From: Campylobacter armoricus
GTDB lineage: Bacteria > Campylobacterota > Campylobacteria > Campylobacterales > Campylobacteraceae
Direction: 5' to 3'
DNA length: 64,000 nucleotides
Assembly: GCF_013372105.1 (NCBI RefSeq)
Contig: NZ_CP053825.1
Location: 124,001-188,000, forward strand
Within the stretch, counting starts at the first letter, position 1; each line of letters begins with the position of its first letter. The position numbers were made by a program, and so were the translations under genes. Of the stretch, positions 17,135 to 28,346 are shown in pieces. Under the pieces are notes generated by a model. It made no database searches. It was not told the origin of the DNA and was given only the letters and a program-made list of their open reading frames with translations.

Positions 17135-17597
17135 AAATGGTTTAAATATAGATTTTATCCAAGAATATATCAAGTCTAATTTTAAAGGCTTGGTATATAA
17201 ATTTACCTATAAAGAACATAGCTTTTTTTATAATCCCGATAAGGTTTTAAAAAATGGAGTTTATTTTTGTACTATTAAAGAAAATGATGGCATAAATGAT
17301 AATGCTTCGAATTTAAATAGAGAAGGTGTGTTTCGTCTAAGTTGCTCTCTTTGTGATCAAGATTACCAAAATCTTTTTGGTCAAAAACCTAAAAAAGCTT
17401 TAAAGGGGGAGGTTGTTAGTTTAAATTATGATTTTTCTATGCTTGATTTTATCATGCCTCATCCAATTTATGCTTATATGGGATATATTTGTATTAATAG
17501 TCCTTCTAGAAAAAATTTCGAAATTTTTAAAGATTATCTTGAGCTTTCATATCAAAAAGCTATAAAAACCTACCAAAAAAGAATAAAAAGCAATTAA
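17109..17597 (+). CDS. DUF6194-like protein of unknown function
   Basis: 162 residues from a TTG at 17109 that overlaps the tfoX-like gene by 26 bases; another TTG at 17118 is equally possible, and no ATG is available near the start. The body reads FIQEYIKSNFKGLVYK, an internal ASNLNREGVFRLSCSL, LDFIMPHPIYAYMGYICINSPSRKNFEIFKDYL, resembling proteins of the DUF6194 type, often in the MmcQ/YjbR-like group next to TfoX-N proteins. No enzyme motif is recognised. The overlap implies translational coupling. Confidence 0.6.
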   Translation: MKNLQAKCKNGLNIDFIQEYIKSNFKGLVYKFTYKEHSFFYNPDKVLKNGVYFCTIKENDGINDNASNLNREGVFRLSCSLCDQDYQNLFGQKPKKALKGEVVSLNYDFSMLDFIMPHPIYAYMGYICINSPSRKNFEIFKDYLELSYQKAIKTYQKRIKSN

Positions 17598-17641
17598 ATA
17601 TCTTTTAAAACCTTAAAATTATAAAATTTACACATATTTAA

Positions 17642-17647
17642 TATAAT
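17642..17647 (+). promoter_or_regulatory. TATAAT box for the fmt-birA-parAB operon
   Basis: TTTAATATAATACAC gives TATAAT at 17642-17647, 25 bases before the fmt ATG at 17672. Genes from fmt to parB overlap or nearly touch, so this is likely the operon promoter. Confidence 0.6.
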
Positions 17648-17671
17648 ACACTATTTGATAATAGGAAAATC

Positions 17672-18583
17672 ATGAAAAATATTATTTTTATGGGGACTCC
17701 CTCTTATGCAACTTGTATTTTAAAAGAGCTTGTTAATAAAGGGTTTAATGTCCAAGCTTTATTAACCCAGCCTGATAAACCTGTGGGAAGAAAGCAAATT
17801 TTAACTCCAAGTGATACTAAAAAATTTGTTTTAGAAAATAATTTAAATATAGAAATTTTCACTCCAAAAACCTTAAAAGATGAAAACATAATTAATGAAA
17901 TAAAAAGTTTAAAACCTGATTTTATAGTTGTTGCTGCTTATGGGAAAATTTTGCCAAAAGAAATTTTAGATATTGCTCCTTGCATAAACTTACATGCTTC
18001 GTTGTTACCAAAGTATCGTGGTGCTTCTCCTATACAAAGTGCTATTTTAAATGGGGATAAAATAAGTGGAATTTGTACTATGCTTATGGAAGAAGGTCTT
18101 GATAGTGGTGCAATTTTAGAAAGCATAGAATGCAATATCGAGGGTAAAAATTCAGTAGAAGTTTTTACTATGCTTTCAAATTTAGCAGCTAAGCTTACTA
18201 TTTCTACGCTTTTGAATTTTGAAAAAATTATTCCAAAAAAACAAGATGAAAGTTTAGTTACACATTGTAAAAAAATCAAAAAAGAAGATGGGTTGATTGC
18301 TTTGGATAATGCAAATGAAATTTATCAAAAATTTTTAGCTTTTACACCTTGGCCTGGAATTTTTTTAGAAAATGGTATGAAATTTTTAGATATAGAATTA
18401 GTTGATAGTGAAAAAAATCAAGACTCAGGTGTGGTTTTGCAAATAGAGAAGGAAAGCTTTTTGCTTTCATGTAAAAAAGGTATTTTAAGGATTAAAATTT
18501 TACAAGAAAGTGGAAAAAAAGCCTTAGATGCTAAGACTTATTTGAATGGAAAAAGGTTAAAACTTGGAGATAGTTTATTTTGA
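17672..18583 (+). CDS. fmt: Methionyl-tRNA formyltransferase
   Basis: 303 residues. Begins MKNIIFMGTPSYATCILKEL; catalytic-site region NLHASLLPKYRGASPIQSAI (conserved Asn, His and the SLLPKYRG loop) and later the C-terminal OB-fold part FTPWPGIFLENG. It formylates Met-tRNAi with 10-formyl-tetrahydrofolate for initiation. Full length. ATAGGAAA precedes the ATG. Its 3' end overlaps birA by 20 bases. Confidence 0.97.
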   Translation: MKNIIFMGTPSYATCILKELVNKGFNVQALLTQPDKPVGRKQILTPSDTKKFVLENNLNIEIFTPKTLKDENIINEIKSLKPDFIVVAAYGKILPKEILDIAPCINLHASLLPKYRGASPIQSAILNGDKISGICTMLMEEGLDSGAILESIECNIEGKNSVEVFTMLSNLAAKLTISTLLNFEKIIPKKQDESLVTHCKKIKKEDGLIALDNANEIYQKFLAFTPWPGIFLENGMKFLDIELVDSEKNQDSGVVLQIEKESFLLSCKKGILRIKILQESGKKALDAKTYLNGKRLKLGDSLF

Positions 18584-19199
18584 TGAGCTTGAATCAACAC
18601 AAATTTATTTAAGTGATAAAATCCGTAGTGGAGAAATTACTAGCAGCACTGCTATTTGTGCTTTTATTCAAAGTGCTGGTATAGGTAGTAGGGATAATAC
18701 TTGGCAAAGCAAGCAAGGAAATTTACATGTTTCATTTTGTATAAAAATACAAGAATTAACACAAGATCTTCCTTTGGCTTCTGCTAGTATATATTTTGCA
18801 TTTTTAATGAAAGAGGTATTGCAAAGACAAAATTCAAAAGTATGGATTAAATGGCCTAATGATTTTTATATAGATGATAAAAAAATAGGTGGATTAATGA
18901 GTTCTAAAATCAATGATTTTTTGGTTGTAGGAATGGGAATTAATCTTAAATATGCTCCATTTAATGCTGAAATTTTAGATATAGAAGTAGATATACAAAA
19001 ACTTTTAATTGAATATTTTTCTTATGTAGATGAGAAAATTTTATGGAAGAATATTTTTAGCAAGTATATGTTAGAATTTGAAAAATCAAGAAATTTTTTT
19101 ATACACAATGAAGGTAAAATTTTATCTTTAAAAGATGCTTTGTTGTATAAAGATGGTTCTATATTGTTAGATAATAAAAGGATATATAGTTTAAGATGA
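18564..19199 (+). CDS. birA: Biotin--protein ligase BirA
   Basis: 211 residues starting at TTG 18564 inside fmt (MEIVYFDELESTQIYL). It carries the biotinyl-5'-AMP loop in a divergent form (GIGSRDNTWQSKQGNL), WIKWPNDFYIDDKKIGG and VVGMGINLKY. It has no N-terminal winged helix, so it is a group I ligase that modifies acetyl-CoA carboxylase carrier protein without repressing transcription. The C-terminal SH3-like domain is short. Start chosen because the family motif YFDxxxST sits right after it. Confidence 0.93.
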   Translation: MEIVYFDELESTQIYLSDKIRSGEITSSTAICAFIQSAGIGSRDNTWQSKQGNLHVSFCIKIQELTQDLPLASASIYFAFLMKEVLQRQNSKVWIKWPNDFYIDDKKIGGLMSSKINDFLVVGMGINLKYAPFNAEILDIEVDIQKLLIEYFSYVDEKILWKNIFSKYMLEFEKSRNFFIHNEGKILSLKDALLYKDGSILLDNKRIYSLR

Positions 19200-19978
19200 G
19201 TGAGATAATAACTATTGCAAATCAAAAAGGTGGAGTAGGTAAAACTACTACTGCTATTAATCTAGCAGCTTCTTTAGCGGTAGCTGAAAAAAAAGTTCTT
19301 TTGATAGATATTGACCCACAAGCGAATGCTACAACAGGACTTGGTTTTAATAGAAGTAATTATGAATATAATATTTATCATGTTTTTATAGGTAGAAAAA
19401 AGCTTTCTGAGATTATTTTAAAAACTGAACTTCCACAATTATATTTAGCTCCTTCAAATATTTCTTTAGTTGGGATTGAACAAGAAGTTGTAAAAGAAAG
19501 TGGTGAGTATAGAACAATTTTAAGAGAAAAAATTAAAGAGATTGCTAAAGATTATGATTTTATTATCATCGATTCACCTCCTGCACTTGGAAGTATCACG
19601 GTAAATGCATTTGCAGCAAGTGATAGTGTTATTATTCCTATACAATGTGAGTTTTATGCACTTGAAGGCGTGGCGATGGTTTTAAACACCATAAAATTTG
19701 TGAAAAAAACTATTAATCCAAAGCTAAAAATCAAAGGTTTTTTACCGACTATGTATAGCTCGCAAAATAATCTTTCAAAAGACACCGTAGAAGATTTAAA
19801 GCAAAATTTCAAACAAAAATTATTTAGAACAGGTGATAATGAAGATGATTTTATCATTATACCAAGGAATGTAAAATTAGCTGAAAGTCCAAGTTATGGA
19901 AAACCTATAATACTTTATGATATAAAATCTCCAGGTTCAGTGGCATATCAAAATTTAGCACATTCTATATTAGGATAA
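19196..19978 (+). CDS. parA: Chromosome partitioning ATPase ParA (Soj)
   Basis: 260 residues. Deviant Walker A KGGVGKTTTAINLAASL at residues 10-26, Walker A' IDIDPQANATTG and DYDFIIIDSPPALG. Ends with the LAESPSYGKPI motif of chromosomal Soj proteins. It binds ATP and non-specific DNA and moves ParB-parS. It overlaps birA by four bases and is followed by parB after three bases. No parS-like 16-mer was recognised by eye in the window. Confidence 0.97.
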   Translation: MSEIITIANQKGGVGKTTTAINLAASLAVAEKKVLLIDIDPQANATTGLGFNRSNYEYNIYHVFIGRKKLSEIILKTELPQLYLAPSNISLVGIEQEVVKESGEYRTILREKIKEIAKDYDFIIIDSPPALGSITVNAFAASDSVIIPIQCEFYALEGVAMVLNTIKFVKKTINPKLKIKGFLPTMYSSQNNLSKDTVEDLKQNFKQKLFRTGDNEDDFIIIPRNVKLAESPSYGKPIILYDIKSPGSVAYQNLAHSILG

Positions 19979-19981
19979 AAA

Positions 19982-20815
19982 ATGGCAAAAAAAAGTGCAT
20001 TAGGAAGAGGTTTAAGTAGCATTTTAGCTGATATTGATGAAGTTTATGAAAAAGAACTAGGCTCCAATGAAGGTAGAATAGAGGAAATTGATATAGAATT
20101 AATTAGCCCAAATCCTTATCAACCAAGAAAAAATTTTAATACGCAAGCTTTGGAAGAGCTTGCAGGATCTATTAAAGAATATGGTTTGATTCAGCCTATA
20201 GTTGTTTTTAAAAAAGATGAATTTAACTATATTTTAATAGCAGGTGAGAGAAGATATAGGGCATGCAAGTTTTTAGGAAAAGAGCAAATTAAAGCCATTG
20301 TTTTAAATGTTAATGATATAAAATTAAGAGAAATAGCCTTAATAGAAAATATTCAAAGAGAAAATTTAAATCCTATAGAGTTGGCACATTCATACAAAGA
20401 ACTATTAGAAATTCATAATATTACTCAAGAAAAATTGGCCGATCTTATTCATAAATCAAGACCACAAATTGCTAATACGCTAAGACTTTTAAATTTAAAT
20501 AAACAAACACAAGATTTTATTATTGAAGGCAAAATTTCTCAAGGTCATGCAAAAGTTTTAGTGGGACTTGAAAAGGATAAAGAAAAAATGATAGTTGATA
20601 CTATCATAGGTCAAAAGCTTAATGTAAGAGATACAGAAAAGTTAATTAAAAATTTTAAAAACAAAAATACAAATAATAAAAAGTATCAATCTATAATAAA
20701 ATTAAAAGAAAAATTAAATAATTTAGGCTTTAAAACACAGAGTAAAAATTTAAAATTGACTATAGAATTTATAGATGAAGATGAGGTAGTAAAATTTATA
20801 AGAACATTGGATTAA
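19982..20815 (+). CDS. parB: Chromosome partitioning protein ParB (Spo0J)
   Basis: 277 residues. Starts MAKKSALGRGLSSILAD; ISPNPYQPRK and the CTP-binding box AGERRYRACK with ALIENIQRENLNPIELA, then a helix-turn-helix (ITQEKLADLIHKSRPQIANTLRLL) for parS recognition. It is a CTP-dependent clamp that loads at parS. The C-terminal dimerisation part is present. Last gene of the fmt-birA-parAB operon, and immediately upstream of the ATP synthase genes, as in C. jejuni. Confidence 0.97.
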   Translation: MAKKSALGRGLSSILADIDEVYEKELGSNEGRIEEIDIELISPNPYQPRKNFNTQALEELAGSIKEYGLIQPIVVFKKDEFNYILIAGERRYRACKFLGKEQIKAIVLNVNDIKLREIALIENIQRENLNPIELAHSYKELLEIHNITQEKLADLIHKSRPQIANTLRLLNLNKQTQDFIIEGKISQGHAKVLVGLEKDKEKMIVDTIIGQKLNVRDTEKLIKNFKNKNTNNKKYQSIIKLKEKLNNLGFKTQSKNLKLTIEFIDEDEVVKFIRTLD

Positions 20816-20874
20816 ATATGTTTTTAGGTATATTTTGATAAAATAAAAAGATTTATTTTATTTTAGGAGTATTA

Positions 20875-21300
20875 ATGTTTAATGATGTACATTTTTCCAT
20901 CATGATAGCTACAGGTGTTATTTTTTTACTTTTAATAGTGATTTTAAATTCCATGCTTTATAAACCTTTGATTAAATTTATGGATTCTAGAGATTTAACT
21001 ATTAAAAATGATGAAGAAAAAATGAAAAAAAACTCTGATGATATTTCAAATGTTGAGATTGAATTAGAAAAAATTCATATCCAAACAAGAGATGAGATTA
21101 ATCAAATTAAATCTAAAGCAATTGAAGAAGCAAAATTTAAACAGGAGAAAGAATTATCAGCACGAAAAAAAGAACTGGAAGAGCAAATGGTTGTATTTCT
21201 CAAAAGTCTTAAAGAAAAAGAAAAAGAATTAAAAGAAGAAATGCGTTTAAAAATGCCAGAATTTAAACATAGCTTTAAGCAAAGCTTAAATAAAATTTAA
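20875..21300 (+). CDS. atpF': ATP synthase F0 subunit b'
   Basis: 141 residues: an N-terminal membrane span (IMIATGVIFLLLIVILNSMLY) followed by a long charged coiled coil (LEKIHIQTRDEINQIKSKAIEEAKFKQ and onwards). This is the second, diverged b-type peripheral stalk subunit found in epsilonproteobacteria. TTTAGGAG lies four bases before the ATG; a TGATAAAAT element about 35 bases upstream may be the operon -10. It starts the atpF'FHAGDC operon. Genes for subunits a and c are not in the window. Confidence 0.93.
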   Translation: MFNDVHFSIMIATGVIFLLLIVILNSMLYKPLIKFMDSRDLTIKNDEEKMKKNSDDISNVEIELEKIHIQTRDEINQIKSKAIEEAKFKQEKELSARKKELEEQMVVFLKSLKEKEKELKEEMRLKMPEFKHSFKQSLNKI

Positions 21301-21310
21301 AGGAAAGACG

Positions 21311-21817
21311 ATGAAAAATTTTTTAGTATTGATATTTCCTTTTTATGCTTTTGCAGCAGGTAATGGAAGTGGAGAATACGATATAATTCCAAGAGTGGTT
21401 AATTTTATTTTATTTGCTGCTATTTTGTATTATTTCATTGCAACTCCTTTGAAGAATTTTTACAATGGAAGAATTACAAAAATTGCTTCTAGAATGAATG
21501 AAATTCAAGAAAAGCTTATTGCAAGTAAAAATCATAAATTAGAAATGATGAAAAAGCTTGATTTGGCAAAACAAGAAGCTATTAATGCGGTTGTGTTGGC
21601 GAAAAAAGAGGCTGAAATTATTGCTGATAAAATTGATAATGAAACAAAAATGGAACTTAAAGCATTAGAAAAAACATTTGAAGAGCATAAAGAATACGAA
21701 ATGAGAAGAATGGAAAAAGAAGTTGTTCAGGCGGTGTTGGATGAAATTTTTGATGATGAGAGTTTGCAATTGCAGCAAAAAGAAATTTTAAATATTATGA
21801 TGAAAAAGGTATCTTAA
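21311..21817 (+). CDS. atpF: ATP synthase F0 subunit b
   Basis: 168 residues with an N-terminal signal-like hydrophobic segment (MKNFLVLIFPFYAFAAG) and a membrane span (VVNFILFAAILYYFIATPL), then a long helix LAKQEAINAVVLAKKEAEIIADK. The extra N-terminal hydrophobic segment is typical for epsilonproteobacterial AtpF. It dimerises with b' to hold F1 against F0. It overlaps atpH by one base. Confidence 0.95.
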   Translation: MKNFLVLIFPFYAFAAGNGSGEYDIIPRVVNFILFAAILYYFIATPLKNFYNGRITKIASRMNEIQEKLIASKNHKLEMMKKLDLAKQEAINAVVLAKKEAEIIADKIDNETKMELKALEKTFEEHKEYEMRRMEKEVVQAVLDEIFDDESLQLQQKEILNIMMKKVS

Positions 21818-22338
21818 TGGAAAATGTAATTGCAAAAACTTATGCTAAAGCTATATTAGAAAGAAATGATTTTGAATTTTTTTATAATAATTTAATATTA
21901 CTTAGTTCTGCGTATAATTGTGAGAAATTTATAAATATTTTAAATTCTTATGAAGTAAAACAAGAAAAGAAATTAGAATTGCTGCTTTCTTTGTTGGATA
22001 ATGTTAGTGATACTTTTAAAAATTTTCTTGCTTTAGTTATTAATAATAATAGAGAAATGTTGATTCCGGATATTACTAAAGAATTAAGTGAGCAAAAAGC
22101 ATTAAAAGAGAATACCTTTTTAGGACAAGTTTATTCAAAAGAAGAGTTAAGCAAAGACGATATTAAAAATTTGGAAGAAAAACTTAGTCAAAAATTTAAT
22201 GCAAATATTAGACTAGATAGTAAAATAAGTGATAACGACAGTGTAAAAATTAGCTTAGATGGACTTGGATATGAAATTTCATTTTCAATGCAAAATTTAA
22301 AAGCTAAAATGAATGAATATATATTAAAAGCAATTTAA
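21817..22338 (+). CDS. atpH: ATP synthase F1 subunit delta
   Basis: 173 residues. Begins MENVIAKTYAKAILERNDFEFF with the YAKAL-type N-terminal domain that binds alpha, and ends SFSMQNLKAKMNEYILKAI. It connects the b stalk to the top of F1. Starts on the last base of atpF and is followed by atpA after nine bases with AAGGAG. Confidence 0.95.
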   Translation: MENVIAKTYAKAILERNDFEFFYNNLILLSSAYNCEKFINILNSYEVKQEKKLELLLSLLDNVSDTFKNFLALVINNNREMLIPDITKELSEQKALKENTFLGQVYSKEELSKDDIKNLEEKLSQKFNANIRLDSKISDNDSVKISLDGLGYEISFSMQNLKAKMNEYILKAI

Positions 22339-22347
22339 GGAGACTTA

Positions 22348-23853
22348 ATGAAATTTAAAGCAGATGAGATTAGTTCTATTATAAAAGAAAGAATTGAAAA
22401 ATTTGATTTCAATCTTGAAATAGAAGAAACTGGTAAAATTATTTCAATTGCTGATGGTGTTGCTAAAGTATATGGACTTAAAAATGCTATGGCAGGAGAA
22501 ATGGTTGAATTTGAAAATGGTGAAAAAGGTATGGTTCTTAACCTTGAAGAATCAAGTGTAGGTATCGTTATTTTGGGAAAAGGACTTGGTCTTAAAGAGG
22601 GGAGTTCTGTAAAAAGGTTAAAAAAACTTTTAAAAGTTCCAGTTGGTGATGCATTAATCGGGCGTGTTGTAAATGCTTTAGGCGAGCCAATTGATGCCAA
22701 AGGTGTGATTGAAGCTAGTGAATATCGTTTTGTTGAAGAAAAAGCAAAAGGTATTATGGCTAGAAAAAGTGTTCATGAGCCATTACATACAGGTATTAAA
22801 GCAATTGATGCTTTAGTTCCAATTGGTAGAGGACAAAGAGAGTTGATTATCGGCGATAGACAGACAGGTAAAACTACTGTTGCGATTGATACAATTATTA
22901 GTCAAAAAGGAAAAGATGTTGTTTGTATTTATGTTGCAATCGGTCAAAAACAAAGCACAGTTGCTCAAGTGGTTAAAAAACTTGAAGAGTACGGTGCAAT
23001 GGATTATAGTATAGTTGTTAATGCAGGTGCTTCCGATCCTGCTGCACTGCAATATCTTGCACCATATACTGGTGTAACCATGGGTGAATATTTTAGAGAT
23101 AATTCAAGACATGCTTTGATTGTTTATGATGATTTAAGCAAACACGCTGTTGCTTATCGTGAAATGTCATTGATTTTGCGTCGTCCTCCAGGTCGTGAAG
23201 CTTATCCAGGAGATGTGTTTTATTTGCATTCAAGATTACTTGAAAGAGCAAGCAAATTAAGTGATGAATTAGGAGCAGGAAGTTTAACAGCTTTACCAAT
23301 CATCGAAACTCAAGCAGGCGATGTTTCAGCGTATATTCCAACAAATGTTATTTCAATTACAGATGGTCAAATTTTCTTAGAAACTGATTTATTTAATTCA
23401 GGTATTCGTCCAGCAATTAATGTTGGTCTTTCTGTATCCCGTGTTGGTGGTGCTGCTCAAATTAAAGCAACAAAACAAGTTTCAGGAACACTAAGATTAG
23501 ATTTGGCTCAATATAGAGAATTGCAAGCTTTTGCTCAATTTGCAAGTGATTTAGATGAAGCTAGTAGAAAACAATTAGAGCGTGGACAAAGAATGGTTGA
23601 GGTGTTAAAGCAACCTCCGTATTCACCACTTTCAGCAGAAAATCAAGTTGTAATGATTTATGCAGGAACTAAGGGATATTTAGATGATATTGCTGTTTCA
23701 AAAATTGGTGAATTTGAAACAGCTTTGTATCCGTTTATTGAAGCTAAATATCCAGAGATTTTTGAGCAAATTAGAACAAAAAAAGCTTTAGATAAAGATT
23801 TAGAAGAAAAATTAGCTAAAGCATTGAGTGAGTTTAAAGCAAACCACATATAA
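22348..23853 (+). CDS. atpA: ATP synthase F1 subunit alpha
   Basis: 501 residues, normal length. P-loop GDRQTGKT (about residue 169), the alpha-specific [33 protein letters not shown] and [11 protein letters not shown]. Non-catalytic nucleotide-binding subunit of the F1 hexamer. It keeps the full C-terminal helical domain ending [11 protein letters not shown]. Confidence 0.99.
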   Translation: MKFKADEISSIIKERIEKFDFNLEIEETGKIISIADGVAKVYGLKNAMAGEMVEFENGEKGMVLNLEESSVGIVILGKGLGLKEGSSVKRLKKLLKVPVGDALIGRVVNALGEPIDAKGVIEASEYRFVEEKAKGIMARKSVHEPLHTGIKAIDALVPIGRGQRELIIGDRQTGKTTVAIDTIISQKGKDVVCIYVAIGQKQSTVAQVVKKLEEYGAMDYSIVVNAGASDPAALQYLAPYTGVTMGEYFRDNSRHALIVYDDLSKHAVAYREMSLILRRPPGREAYPGDVFYLHSRLLERASKLSDELGAGSLTALPIIETQAGDVSAYIPTNVISITDGQIFLETDLFNSGIRPAINVGLSVSRVGGAAQIKATKQVSGTLRLDLAQYRELQAFAQFASDLDEASRKQLERGQRMVEVLKQPPYSPLSAENQVVMIYAGTKGYLDDIAVSKIGEFETALYPFIEAKYPEIFEQIRTKKALDKDLEEKLAKALSEFKANHI

Positions 23854-23862
23854 GGTTTTTAA

Positions 23863-26216
<2,354 letters not shown>

Positions 26217-26220
26217 TTTT

Positions 26221-26613
26221 ATGAAAGATTTAATATCTTTAGAAATTATTACTCCTCTTGGTATGATTTATCAAGGGGAAGTAAAACTAGTTGTTTTGCC
26301 AGGAAGTGAAGGAGAATTTGGAGTTTTAAGAGGTCATGCATCCTTGATTTCATCACTTAAAGCTGGAGTTATTGATATAGAAAAATCAGATTCAACTCAC
26401 GAATTAATAGCGATTGATTCAGGTCATGCTAAAGTTTCTGAAACAAAAATTAGTGTATTAGCTAAAGGTGCTGTATGGGTTGGAGGAAATAGTGATAATG
26501 AAATTGCACAAAAATTAGAAGAAGCAAAAATGCTAATTAAATCAATGAGTAGCGATAGTACAGCTTTGGCATCTACTTTTGCTAAGCTAGATAATAGTGT
26601 AAGGCAAAGATAG
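26221..26613 (+). CDS. atpC: ATP synthase F1 subunit epsilon
   Basis: 130 residues: N-terminal beta sandwich (SLEIITPLGMIYQGEVKLVVLPGSEGEFGVLRGHASLISSL with the G-x-VLxGHA motif) and a short helical C-terminus. It is the rotor subunit that can inhibit ATP hydrolysis. Its final base is the first of the TolQ-like gene, so ATP synthase and Tol genes may be read through. Confidence 0.97.
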   Translation: MKDLISLEIITPLGMIYQGEVKLVVLPGSEGEFGVLRGHASLISSLKAGVIDIEKSDSTHELIAIDSGHAKVSETKISVLAKGAVWVGGNSDNEIAQKLEEAKMLIKSMSSDSTALASTFAKLDNSVRQR

Positions 26614-27176
26614 TGGATTTTCAAGCTATTTTTCATTTTTTTGACAACACAAGTTTGGTCACATATGTAGTTTTAGTTTGGCTTTCTATGTATTTTATCC
26701 TTAGTTTTAGTATTTTATTTTCAAGATTGATGCTTATTAATAAATGGATACAAAATGAAAGTCAAGCTTTAGAAGCCTTAATGAAAGGTGAAAATGATTT
26801 AAGTCAAAGTGCATCAGTTTTGAAAAAATGCAAAGAAATTGATGAAACTAAAATGAATATCTATAAGAATTCGGTAGAAAAAAAAGCAACTATTGGATTA
26901 ACTTGGCTGAGTATTGTAGCTTCTACTTCACCATTTATAGGGCTTTTTGGAACTGTTATTTCTATTCTTGAGACTTTTGGTGGTTTAGAAATGCAAAATT
27001 CATTAAGTATTATAGCTCCTAAGATTAGTGAAGCATTAGTCGCTACAGGATGTGGAATTTTAGTTGCAATTCCTGCATATAGTTTTCATTTGATTATAAA
27101 AAGAAAAGCTTATGAATTGATTAATATTTTAGATAGCGAAATTAAATTATTAATCAGTAATTTCTCGAAGGCATAA
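26613..27176 (+). CDS. tolQ: TolQ/ExbB-like proton channel subunit
   Basis: 187 residues from a GTG overlapping the atpC stop. Three membrane spans: YVVLVWLSMYFILSFSILF, LTWLSIVASTSPFIGLFGTVISILETF and ISEALVATGCGILVAIPAYSFH, including the conserved ATSPFIGLFGTV and EALVATGxGxLVAIPA segments of ExbB/TolQ. With TolR it converts proton-motive force to movement of TolA. TolQ rather than ExbB is chosen because tolB, pal and cpoB follow. Confidence 0.9.
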   Translation: MDFQAIFHFFDNTSLVTYVVLVWLSMYFILSFSILFSRLMLINKWIQNESQALEALMKGENDLSQSASVLKKCKEIDETKMNIYKNSVEKKATIGLTWLSIVASTSPFIGLFGTVISILETFGGLEMQNSLSIIAPKISEALVATGCGILVAIPAYSFHLIIKRKAYELINILDSEIKLLISNFSKA

Positions 27177-27179
27177 TAA

Positions 27180-27566
27180 ATGTTTTTAGAGGATAAACCA
27201 GAACTAAATATTACACCTTTAGTGGATATTATGCTGGTTTTATTAGCTATATTAATGGTTACAGCACCAAGTATTACATATGAGGAAAAAGTTCAACTTC
27301 CACAAGGCTCACAAAAGACTTCAAGTGCTCCTAATATAAAAAGTTTGATTGTAACTATTAATGCTAAAAAAGAGATTTTTATAGGAAAAGATAAATTTGA
27401 TTTTGTAAGTTTTGCAGATAATATGAATGCGTTAAAAATTCAATATAATACTCAAGAAATTGTTTTTATAAGAGCAGATAAAAATTTAAAATATGATGAT
27501 GTAATGAGTGTTTTGAGAACTATGAAACACTTGGGTTTTCAAAAAGTTGCTTTGCAAACTGAGTAA
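27180..27566 (+). CDS. tolR: TolR/ExbD-like protein
   Basis: 128 residues. N-terminal span with the essential aspartate: LNITPLVDIMLVLLAILMVTAP (Asp in PLVDIMLV), then a periplasmic domain ending MKHLGFQKVALQTE. Partner of the TolQ-like protein three bases upstream. Confidence 0.92.
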   Translation: MFLEDKPELNITPLVDIMLVLLAILMVTAPSITYEEKVQLPQGSQKTSSAPNIKSLIVTINAKKEIFIGKDKFDFVSFADNMNALKIQYNTQEIVFIRADKNLKYDDVMSVLRTMKHLGFQKVALQTE

Positions 27567-27569
27567 AAA

Positions 27570-28346
27570 ATGGAAGAAAATTCTAAAAATAACATAAGAG
27601 CTTTTGTTTATGCAATTTTAATTTATTTTTTTGTTGTTTTTTTAGTATTTTTTAAATTAATTGAGTTTAAAACCAAAGCTGTTGAATATACTGATGATCC
27701 TAATAGTTTTATTAATATTGAAATTGGAGATAATATTAATAAAAATCAAGTAAATATGATACAAGAATTGCAAAAAGAGAATTTGCAAAATTTATTCGAA
27801 GAAAATATTTTACAAAAATATACCACAAATAAGAGTGTAAATACTCAAGATATTGAACAGCAAGCTAGTGTTTTTGATGAATTATTTGGAAAAATAGAAG
27901 ATTATCAAGAAGAAAAAACTACAAAAGTACAATCTTCAATGCCATCAAAAAAACCTATTTTTACACAAAGGGAAAAAATTAATGATTTTTCAAAGCAGTT
28001 AAATGAAAATTTGCAAATTAATCAAGAATTAGGTCAATCTTTAATGGAACAAAAAATAGGTATCTATGATCAATTTTTGGGAGCTGTAAGAAAATACCTT
28101 GAAGATAGATGGAGAATTTACAATCCTAGCGGGAATTTAAGTATAGAAGTAGAATTTGTAATAGATAATAATGGGTGTTTTTACCTGCTAAATGCTACCA
28201 GTGCATATAGCGATAGTTTTGATAAAAAAGTAAAAGAATTTTTGCAAAATTTAGAAGGAAAGTATATAACTTTACCTCCAAATGGTAAAATAATAAAAAT
28301 CAAAATGCAGCTTAGTGATGTAATTGAGTTTAAAACGGAGAAGTGA
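27570..28346 (+). CDS. tolA: TolA/TonB-like energy transducer
   Basis: 258 residues: one N-terminal span (AFVYAILIYFFVVFLVFFKLI), a helical/polar middle (about 45-160) and a C-terminal TonB/TolA domain (LGAVRKYLEDRWRIYNPSGNLSI through LPPNGKIIKIKMQLSD). The middle region is much shorter than in E. coli TolA. Position between tolR and tolB supports the TolA role of reaching Pal across the periplasm. Its TGA overlaps the tolB ATG by one base. Confidence 0.82.
   Translation: MEENSKNNIRAFVYAILIYFFVVFLVFFKLIEFKTKAVEYTDDPNSFINIEIGDNINKNQVNMIQELQKENLQNLFEENILQKYTTNKSVNTQDIEQQASVFDELFGKIEDYQEEKTTKVQSSMPSKKPIFTQREKINDFSKQLNENLQINQELGQSLMEQKIGIYDQFLGAVRKYLEDRWRIYNPSGNLSIEVEFVIDNNGCFYLLNATSAYSDSFDKKVKEFLQNLEGKYITLPPNGKIIKIKMQLSDVIEFKTEK

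Noticed and set aside
18451-18464. A GG-N10-GC sigma-54-like element on the plus strand
   Set aside because: It lies inside fmt coding sequence ahead of birA, which has no flagellar link, and flanking bases fit the motif less well. Chance is likely in AT-rich DNA.
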